From Candidatus Krumholzibacteriia bacterium (GTDB lineage Bacteria; Krumholzibacteriota; Krumholzibacteriia; G020349025), in the NCBI GenBank assembly GCA_035649275.1, contig DASRJW010000146.1, positions 1 to 14,808 of the forward strand: DNA of 14,808 nt, given 5' to 3'. Below are positions 6,803 to 12,950 of the stretch, piece after piece (position 1 is the stretch's first letter; every line of letters begins with the position of its first letter). A program made the translations under genes and the position numbers. The notes beneath the pieces are model-generated. The model searched no databases. It saw only the letters and a program-made list of their open reading frames with translations, and had not been told where the DNA came from.

Positions 6803-8407
6803 ATGGACGAAGCGCGGGATTCCAAGCCGAAGTCACCGCATCTCGTGGCGTTGATGGCCTCGGGCTCCATCCTTCTCGCCGGCTTCACCGTCAGCACGTA
6901 CTGCATGCAGTTGCGTGGTCCCGGCCTGGCAGCGGGAATCAACGCGCACCGGCCGGAGTGGATCGTCCTCGGTGCCGCGCTGCTCGGCCTCGCCATCGCC
7001 GTGCACCTCGCGGTGGCGCGGGCGCTTTATGCGGCGCGCGGCGCGGCGAGCGTGCGCGGGGTGCTGCGCCGCGCGCTGGAAGTTCTCGGCACCGCGCCCG
7101 AGGTGACGGAAAACAGCGAGGCGTTGCCGCGGGAAGTGCGGGATCTGGTGACCCTGTTCGCCGGCCAACGGGGCCGCGAGCAGGAGCTCGAGCGCGAGCT
7201 GCAGGGAGCGCGGCGGGAGATGAAGGATCTGCTGCAACGCCTGGAGCAGAGCAGCGCTCGACGCGAACCGATGCTCGCCGAGGGAGCGAGCGAGCTCGTC
7301 GCCCGCGTGGCGCGGGCTTGGAACCAGGCGATGGCGCAGGCGGGGCCGGCGCAGGCTGGGCCCGCGCAGACGGGGCCGGCACCAGCGGCGCCAGCCACGA
7401 CGATGAACTCACGGCTCGCGGCCCTCGGTGCGTCGATCTCGGCGCTGGACTCACCGTCGGCGGCCCTGGAAGAACCTCTCGCCGCGCTGGACTCGGCGCT
7501 CGCCGCCTTGCGCGCGCCCCTCGGTGCGGCGGAGACGGCGCCCGAGGCGCTGGCGGCGGAAGCGACGGTGGAGGACGAGGCGGCGATGGACGACTTCGCG
7601 CCCGAACCGCGGTCGGAGCCATTCTCCTTGGGCGTGGCGTCAGAAGCCGCGATGACACCGGAGATCGCCCGGCGGCTGGAAGAGTTGGAGAGCCGCTTCT
7701 CCCAACTCCAGAACGAGATGCTCTCCATGCAGCCCTTCGCGCCGGATTCGCCCGTCGTGGAAGCGGTGCCGATGCTGGAGCCGGAGATTCTCCTGGACGA
7801 GTCGGCGAGCGCAGCGCCCACCGTGCCGCCGCCCGTACCGCTCTTCCTGGAACCGGACCTGGAGCCAGAACCGGAACCGGAGGTGGAGCCGGAAGTCGAA
7901 GCGGAGCTCGAGAGTCCGGATCCAGCCTGGCCCACGTGGCCCGATGCGGCAGGAGCCGGAGGCGCGGCGCCCGAATCCACGCCGGGTCTCTCCCCGGAAG
8001 AGGACATTCGTTACGCCCGTTCCGAGGTGGTGCGCCCGGATCAGCCGACGAAGGCCGGCGATTCGGGCTACTTCGAATGGACCGGACAGTCGCGCCAGCA
8101 AGGCTCCTGGAGGTTGCGCGACGAGGCCGCGCGCGAGCTGTCGCGAGCGACGGAGGCGAGCCCAGCCGCGAAGCCCGAGGCCAGCGCCGCGGGCACCAGC
8201 GTCGTCAAGGGGACCCCGAGCTTCGAAGAACGCTTCCCGCATTTCGTGGGTAAACCGATCGGCAATTTGGACGGGCGCGTGGCCGTGAGCTTCGAGGGCG
8301 GCAGCAAACAAGGCGAAAGCTACGGCGCGGACGAGGATCCGGAGGCGAGCGGTGACGCCGGATCCAGGTGGGGCCGCAGGCCAGGTGGAATGGAGCGCCG
8401 GGAGTGA
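6803..8407 (+). CDS. Two-helix membrane protein with coiled coils and long acidic linker
   Basis: This encodes about 534 residues from ATG 6803, with GCAGGTG about eight bases upstream. Two hydrophobic helices (about 14-35 and 53-75) form a membrane hairpin, joined by a short GINAHRPEW loop. A Glu/Arg-rich coiled coil follows (about 119-151, containing REQELERELQGARREMKDL), then an Ala/Gly/Pro repeat (AQAGPAQAGPAQTGP). A second short coiled coil lies at about 285-309 (RRLEELESRFSQLQNEM), and a Pro/Glu repeat containing EPEPEPEVEPEVEAE precedes a more folded C-terminal region. No enzymatic motif is present. The architecture suggests a membrane anchor or scaffold with a flexible cytoplasmic arm. 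Its TGA overlaps the next ATG (TGATG), so it is translationally coupled to the CheA-like gene. The family is not recognised. Confidence 0.8.
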   Translation: MDEARDSKPKSPHLVALMASGSILLAGFTVSTYCMQLRGPGLAAGINAHRPEWIVLGAALLGLAIAVHLAVARALYAARGAASVRGVLRRALEVLGTAPEVTENSEALPREVRDLVTLFAGQRGREQELERELQGARREMKDLLQRLEQSSARREPMLAEGASELVARVARAWNQAMAQAGPAQAGPAQTGPAPAAPATTMNSRLAALGASISALDSPSAALEEPLAALDSALAALRAPLGAAETAPEALAAEATVEDEAAMDDFAPEPRSEPFSLGVASEAAMTPEIARRLEELESRFSQLQNEMLSMQPFAPDSPVVEAVPMLEPEILLDESASAAPTVPPPVPLFLEPDLEPEPEPEVEPEVEAELESPDPAWPTWPDAAGAGGAAPESTPGLSPEEDIRYARSEVVRPDQPTKAGDSGYFEWTGQSRQQGSWRLRDEAARELSRATEASPAAKPEASAAGTSVVKGTPSFEERFPHFVGKPIGNLDGRVAVSFEGGSKQGESYGADEDPEASGDAGSRWGRRPGGMERRE

Positions 8408-9894
8408 TGTCGGTGCGGCAGACGGCGGACCTGCAATCCCTGGTGCTGCAAGGAAAGGAGCACCTGCGGAGCCTGCAGGAGATCCTCGGGCGGGGCGAGC
8501 CGCCGGAGCGCGCCGCGCTGCAACGGCTGACGCAAGCGACCCGGGCGCTGCGCGGCAGCGCTTCGCTCCTCGGCCTCGACGCCTACCAGTCCTGCCTCGG
8601 ACGTCTCTTCGCCTTGCTGGAGGATGTGGGGGCCAGCGAGGTGCCCTGGTCGGCGCAACTCGAAGAGCTGCTCGAAGAGGCGCGCCAGTGCGCGCGGAAG
8701 TATCTGGAAGCACTCGTCGAGAGCGAGGCGCGCCCGAGCACGGCGGCACTCGAGCGTCTCGAGGAGCGTCTGGCCTCCTGGCGTCGCGAGGCGGCGCGTC
8801 GCTTCGAAGAAGCCCCGGGCCGTGCCGATCCGCAACAGGTTGTGTCGCAAAGTGACGTGTCGCAGCGGTGGGTCCAGGATGTCGCCGCTCTGGTGCGGCA
8901 AGCACGCGAGCTCCACACGCTCGCGAACGCCGCCCGGGACGAGCGCCTCCACCCGGAGCTGAAGCCGCTGGCGCGAGAACTCCACGCTCTCGCTCGCGCC
9001 ATGACGGCGCCGCCGGAGGCTGTCGGGACGGCGCCAACCTTCGAGGCTGGCCTGCGGAATCACTGCGAGGGTGTCTTGCGGTCGCTGGTGGAGGCTGCGG
9101 CACAGGAGGTGCTGGACGAGGCGCAAGAGCGCGGCTCGCGTCTGGCGATCCGGGCGACTGGATCGCTCGGAGAAGTGGACGACGAGCTGGGCGGCGCCAT
9201 CCTGGAGATCCTGCGCAACCTGTGGTCGGACAGCTTGCTGCTGCAGCGCGAGCGGGCCGAGGCGCACATCGACTGCGTGTTGCGCGTCGACGAGGACCGC
9301 CTGGTGCTCGAGGTACGGGATCCCGACGCCGTGCGCCGCGGCCACGGGGAAGACGACGTCCTCGCCAACTGTCCGGGCTTACGGCGCTCGCGGCCGGTGG
9401 TGGAGTCGCTGCAGGGTCTGGTCTGGGTGCAGCCGCAGGACACGCCAGGGTGCCGCTTCCGACTGGCCCTGCCGCGGAGCACCACGCCGAGTGCGTGTCA
9501 TCTGATTCGGGTGGGTACGCACGCTGTCGCCGTGCCGGCGCCCGCTCTGGAGGCAGTGCACCACGGCGCGGCCTCCCGCGTCCTGCAGGACGGCACCGGT
9601 GCCGTCGTGCAGCTGACCGGAGCACGCTATCCCGTCCTGCAGCTGGCGTTCGCGCTGCAAGACCAGAGCTACGAAGAGCGCGAGCGCGAGCTCGTGCTGA
9701 TCGTGGGGAGCTTCGAGAGGCGCGCGGCGCTCTTCGCCTCGGGGCCTTGCGCCGCGGTGCGCGGTGTCGTGCAACCGGGGCCGGAGGGCCCCTGGCTCGG
9801 GACCTTGGAGACCGGCCGGGCCGCGGTGCCCGTGCTCGATGTGGCGGGCCTGCTGGGGCGGCGGCGCGGACCGTCCGCCGGCGGCGCCGGCTGA
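8407..9894 (+). CDS. CheA-like pseudo-kinase with CheW-type C-terminus
   Basis: This encodes about 495 residues from ATG 8407, overlapping the upstream stop. The N-terminal helical domain (about 1-110) reads like an HPt/P1 domain, with TRALRGSASLLG where CheA has the H-x-L/I-K-G motif, but Arg46 replaces the phosphorylated His. Residues about 240-360 retain the outline of a CheA ATPase. EILRNLW keeps the N-box Asn (N271), VLEVRDPDAV is a remnant of the G1 box, and VVESLQGLVWVQP to CRFRLALP is the usual end of the domain. However, the DxGxG and GxGxG glycines are missing. The C-terminus (about 364-487) resembles a CheW/P5 domain, with VGTHAVAVPAPALEAV and a closing VPVLDVAGLLG. It is probably an inactive adaptor that docks CheW-type partners. 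Assignment rests on motif reading, not a profile search. Confidence 0.75.
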   Translation: MSVRQTADLQSLVLQGKEHLRSLQEILGRGEPPERAALQRLTQATRALRGSASLLGLDAYQSCLGRLFALLEDVGASEVPWSAQLEELLEEARQCARKYLEALVESEARPSTAALERLEERLASWRREAARRFEEAPGRADPQQVVSQSDVSQRWVQDVAALVRQARELHTLANAARDERLHPELKPLARELHALARAMTAPPEAVGTAPTFEAGLRNHCEGVLRSLVEAAAQEVLDEAQERGSRLAIRATGSLGEVDDELGGAILEILRNLWSDSLLLQRERAEAHIDCVLRVDEDRLVLEVRDPDAVRRGHGEDDVLANCPGLRRSRPVVESLQGLVWVQPQDTPGCRFRLALPRSTTPSACHLIRVGTHAVAVPAPALEAVHHGAASRVLQDGTGAVVQLTGARYPVLQLAFALQDQSYEERERELVLIVGSFERRAALFASGPCAAVRGVVQPGPEGPWLGTLETGRAAVPVLDVAGLLGRRRGPSAGGAG

Positions 9895-9964
9895 GAGTAG
9901 AAGGAGTGCGGTAGGGCGGGGCAGAGTTCGTGGGTACGTTGTCGATGGTCATTTCAACAGAGGC

Positions 9965-9970
9965 AGGGGA
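9965..9970 (+). promoter_or_regulatory. Strong Shine-Dalgarno of the small DNA-binding gene
   Basis: AGGGGA lies four bases before ATG 9975 and is one of the stronger ribosome binding sites in the window. It selects this ATG over the upstream in-frame GTG 9930, implying high translation of this small gene. Confidence 0.6.
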
Positions 9971-9974
9971 AGCC

Positions 9975-10199
9975 ATGAGCGAGCTGAAGACGAACGAGTA
10001 CGCCAACATCTACATCGGCGGTGACGAAGGAACGAACGCCGTCATGACCTCGATGGAGGCGGCAGAGTATCTGAAGATGCACGTCAAGACCGTGTGTCGC
10101 TTGGCCAAGGAAGGCAAGATCCCGGCGAAGAAGGTCGGCAGCGAGTGGCGTTTCCTGAAAAACGTCCTCGACAAGTGGCTGTCCGAGGAGATGGGTTGA
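9975..10199 (+). CDS. Excisionase/MerR-type helix-turn-helix DNA-binding protein
   Basis: This is a 74-residue protein. After about 20 polar residues it contains a winged helix-turn-helix of the excisionase (HTH_17) type. MTSMEAAEYLKMHVKTVCRL is the helix-turn-helix, KEGKIPAKKVGSEWRF is the wing, and KNVLDKWL is the closing helix. Such proteins bind DNA, often as small regulators like BldC or as domains next to signalling proteins. No integrase or phage gene is nearby, so a regulatory role is likelier than excision. It sits between the CheA-like gene (80-bp gap) and the STAS/HD-GYP gene (18-bp gap), all in the same direction. No ligand-binding domain is fused. Target sites are unknown. Confidence 0.9.
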   Translation: MSELKTNEYANIYIGGDEGTNAVMTSMEAAEYLKMHVKTVCRLAKEGKIPAKKVGSEWRFLKNVLDKWLSEEMG

Positions 10200-10217
10200 G
10201 CGACGAGGGACAGGAAA

Positions 10218-12950
10218 ATGGGCCGAGAAGAGGCCGCGAGGGGAGTGCGATTCGAGCGACTGCCCTGTGACGACCCGCAGGTTGCCGTCTTCGGGATCGG
10301 TGGATCCTTGGGCCCGGCAGCGCGGCCGCATCTCAGCCGTCTCTTCCAGGAGTGCGAGCAGCGGCGGTTGTCGCGTGTGGTCCTCGATCTTTCCGGGGTG
10401 CTTTCCCTCGGAGCCGGTGGCGCGCGGCAACTGAACGAGTTCGCTGCCGAGCGGGCGAAGCAGGGCTGGACGACGGCGTTCCTGGTGCGTTCAGCGACGC
10501 TGCGGAGCTTCCTCTGTCGTGATCCGGACCTCCAGCCTCCTCCTCTCGCGGACACCTTGGAGGCCGCCTTGAGCGCAGTCGGAACGCGTGGGCCGGAACA
10601 GGACGCCCCGCTGGCGCCGCCGTTCCCGCTGAGCGGAGGCCTGGCGAGGCCGACGTCCCCGCTGAGCGCAGGTCGGACGGAGCCAAGGTCCCCGCTGAGC
10701 GCAGGTCCGACGGAGCCAAGGTCCCCGCTGAGCGGAGGCACGGCGAAGCCATTGTCACCGCTGCAGCCAAGGTCCCCGCTGAGCGGAGGATTGGCGAAGC
10801 CGACATCACCGCCGCAGCCGACGTCCCCGCTGAGCGGAGGATTGGCGAAGCCGACATCACCGCCGCAGCCGACGTCCCCGCTGAGCGGAGGTCCGACGGA
10901 GCCAAGGTCCCCGCTGAGCGGAGGATTGGCGAAGCCGTCACCACCGCTGCAGCCAAGGTCCCCGCTGAGCGGAGGATTGGCGAAGCCGACATCACCGCCG
11001 CAGCCGACGTCCCCGCTGAGCGGCGGCCTGGCGAGGCCGACGTCCCCGCTGAGCGCAGGTCCGACGGAGCCAAGGTCCCCGCTGAGCGGAGGATTGGCGA
11101 AGCCGCCATCGCCGCCGAGCGCGGAGACGGCGCCACGGCGCAGCGAGCCGGAGTTCGATCGCCTCCTCATGGCCATCGGCCTCGGCAAGATCCCGGCGGC
11201 CGACCCGAATGCAGCGACCGCCGCGGAACCTTCGGAGGCGGACGTGTTGCAGTCCCTCGAGGCCACCGTGGTGGACCCGCCGCTACGGAGCTTTCCCGCC
11301 AGCACTGCACCGCGGGGCATGGCCGACGAAGGCACGGCGGAGCTGCAAGAGCTGGCTAGGCGCTGGGAACTGGCGTTGCGGACCCAGGCGCTGGCCTCGC
11401 GGGTGCACGTCTTCGCCTTGCAGCCGGACGGCGCCTACCATCCGATCACCGCAGCCGGTGTCGACTTGGAGCGTGGCCTGCCCTACCACGGGGAGCTGGC
11501 GCGGCGGGTGCGGGATCAACCTGGCCCGGCTTTCCTCTTCGATCTCTGCCTCGATCCCCTGACGCCGGAAGAACACGAGCTCGTCGGCGCGCTCAATTGC
11601 GAGATCGTGGGGCGGACGGAAGGGGACGATCAGCCCGAGCTCCTGCTCTTCCTCGCCAAGGAAAGGCCCGGCGACGACTACACGCTGGAAGAGCTCGAGG
11701 CTCTGGACCGTTGCCTGCGCCAGAGTTCCGCTGCGGTCGCGGCGCCGGCGCCCACTCCCGCACTGCCCCGGCCGGACAACGCCCTGCGCGTCCGCGGGCC
11801 CGCCAGCTTCCTCGGCGCCCCGGCGTATCAGGAGAGCGAGCGCGAGCGGCTCTTGCGCCGCAAGATCACCCATCTGCGCGACATCATCGCCATGTCGCGC
11901 AGCTTCGACGCGGCCTTCGGCACCTCGAAGCTCCTCGATGTCCTCGTGCTCTCCGTCGTCTCCATCGCCCGTACCGAGACGGTGCTCTACTTCAGCGAGC
12001 GCGAGGGGGAGTTCCTTCTCACCCACCACCGCGGCCTCGACCGCGAGGCGCTGGCGGAAATGGCGCTGCGCTCGGATTCCACTCTGGTGCAAGCCGCGCT
12101 GCAGAGCGATGACGTGGTGCACCTCGACGGGCACCCGCGGGTCGCCGAGGAAGAACAGATGTGGGCGCGGCAGCACGGTTTCGCCCATGCCCTCGCCTTC
12201 CGCGTCTTGGACCGGCCGCTCGGACTCCTCCTCTTGGGCGCCAGCCGTGCCGGCGAGCCCGACTTGGAGATGCTGTCGACCTTGCTCGAGGAGGCGGCGC
12301 TCGCCTACGAGCGCGCCCAGCTCTACGAGACGCTGCAGGACCGCACCCTGGGTGTGGTGCGCGGCCTGGTGCGGCTCATCGAAAGCTGCAGCGGCCAGGA
12401 TGCTGGAGCGACGGAGCGCGTGGTGCGCTACACCCAGGCGCTGGCCCAGGAAGTGCAGGTTCCCGAGGAGTCGTGGCGCGAGCTGGCATACGGCGCCGTG
12501 CTGCGCGACATCGGCATGCTGCGCATCGATCCGGAGATCCTGCGCTCCAGCGGCCAGCTCACCGCGGAGCAGTGGGAAACCGTGCGGCGCCATCCGCTGG
12601 AGGGCGCGGCGATCATGCGGCAGATGCGCTTCGGCGAGGTCGCCATCGAGGTGGTGCTGCACCACCACGAGGCCTACAACGGCGAGGGGTATCCGTCGGG
12701 GCTGCGCGGGCGGGCCATCCCGCTCGGCGCGCGCCTCGTGGCCGTGGCCGAATCCTACGTGAAAATGACCATGGACCGGCCGTATCGCAAAGCCTTGCCG
12801 CAGGTGGAAGCGCTGGAGAGCCTGGCGGAGAACTGGGGGCTGCGCTACGACCCGCTGATCGTCGATGCCCTGGTGCGCGTGGTCAATCGGGAGCTCAGCA
12901 TGGGACTGGACGAGATGGAATTGACCCGCGATCTCTTCGGGGTGCCGTGA
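10218..12950 (+). CDS. STAS - repeat linker - GAF - degenerate HD-GYP protein
   Basis: This is a 910-residue protein. Residues 10-105 resemble a STAS domain (RVVLDLSGVLSLGAGGARQL), but the phospho-acceptor loop, normally D-S/T-S-G, is GAGG. A 12-copy Pro/Ser/Gly repeat linker spans about 137-305. Residues about 376-500 look like a weak GAF-type domain ending in RPGDDYTLEELEAL. A clearer GAF domain spans about 558-700. The HD-GYP domain (about 705-905) keeps RRHPLEGAAIM and HHHEAYNGEGYP, but RDIGM replaces HDIGK (R763), the HSERV motif lost its His (A731), and the late D-x-x-D became ESYV. It is probably unable to hydrolyse cyclic-di-GMP, though it could still bind nucleotide or a partner. AGGA lies just before ATG 10218. 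Its TGA overlaps the next ATG (TGATG). Confidence 0.88.
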   Translation: MGREEAARGVRFERLPCDDPQVAVFGIGGSLGPAARPHLSRLFQECEQRRLSRVVLDLSGVLSLGAGGARQLNEFAAERAKQGWTTAFLVRSATLRSFLCRDPDLQPPPLADTLEAALSAVGTRGPEQDAPLAPPFPLSGGLARPTSPLSAGRTEPRSPLSAGPTEPRSPLSGGTAKPLSPLQPRSPLSGGLAKPTSPPQPTSPLSGGLAKPTSPPQPTSPLSGGPTEPRSPLSGGLAKPSPPLQPRSPLSGGLAKPTSPPQPTSPLSGGLARPTSPLSAGPTEPRSPLSGGLAKPPSPPSAETAPRRSEPEFDRLLMAIGLGKIPAADPNAATAAEPSEADVLQSLEATVVDPPLRSFPASTAPRGMADEGTAELQELARRWELALRTQALASRVHVFALQPDGAYHPITAAGVDLERGLPYHGELARRVRDQPGPAFLFDLCLDPLTPEEHELVGALNCEIVGRTEGDDQPELLLFLAKERPGDDYTLEELEALDRCLRQSSAAVAAPAPTPALPRPDNALRVRGPASFLGAPAYQESERERLLRRKITHLRDIIAMSRSFDAAFGTSKLLDVLVLSVVSIARTETVLYFSEREGEFLLTHHRGLDREALAEMALRSDSTLVQAALQSDDVVHLDGHPRVAEEEQMWARQHGFAHALAFRVLDRPLGLLLLGASRAGEPDLEMLSTLLEEAALAYERAQLYETLQDRTLGVVRGLVRLIESCSGQDAGATERVVRYTQALAQEVQVPEESWRELAYGAVLRDIGMLRIDPEILRSSGQLTAEQWETVRRHPLEGAAIMRQMRFGEVAIEVVLHHHEAYNGEGYPSGLRGRAIPLGARLVAVAESYVKMTMDRPYRKALPQVEALESLAENWGLRYDPLIVDALVRVVNRELSMGLDEMELTRDLFGVP
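10626..11111 (+). repeat. Twelve-copy in-frame minisatellite with palindromic core
   Basis: Twelve units start at 10626, 10659, 10692, 10725, 10776, 10827, 10878, 10911, 10962, 11013, 11046 and 11079. Unit lengths are 33 or 51 bases, always multiples of three, so the reading frame is kept. Each unit begins with CCGCTGAGCG(G/C), and most contain CCGCT-G-AGCGG, a palindrome with a single central base. The protein units read PLSGGLAKPTSPPQPTS (17 residues) or PLSAGPTEPRS (11 residues). Adjacent 51-base copies at 10776 and 10827 are identical as read, suggesting recent duplication. Confidence 0.9.

Noticed and set aside
5656-6996. Reverse-strand open frame of 446 codons
   Set aside because: Opposite the carbon-nitrogen hydrolase, which has a complete catalytic triad on the forward strand.
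9876-9890. GCCGG/CCGGC stem at the end of the CheA-like gene as a terminator
   Set aside because: It lies within the coding sequence and is not followed by a T-run. Such stems are common at this GC content.
7640-10009. Reverse-strand open frame of 789 codons
   Set aside because: Opposite the membrane coiled-coil and CheA-like genes. The composition is Arg/Pro/Ala-biased and no domain is visible.
9975-10199. Excisionase-type protein as evidence of a prophage or integrative element
   Set aside because: No integrase, attachment repeats, tRNA or phage genes are nearby, and codon use matches the surrounding genes.
10626-11111. Repeat array considered as CRISPR
   Set aside because: Units are in-frame coding, differ in length by 18 bases, share sequence throughout and have no unique spacers or cas genes.
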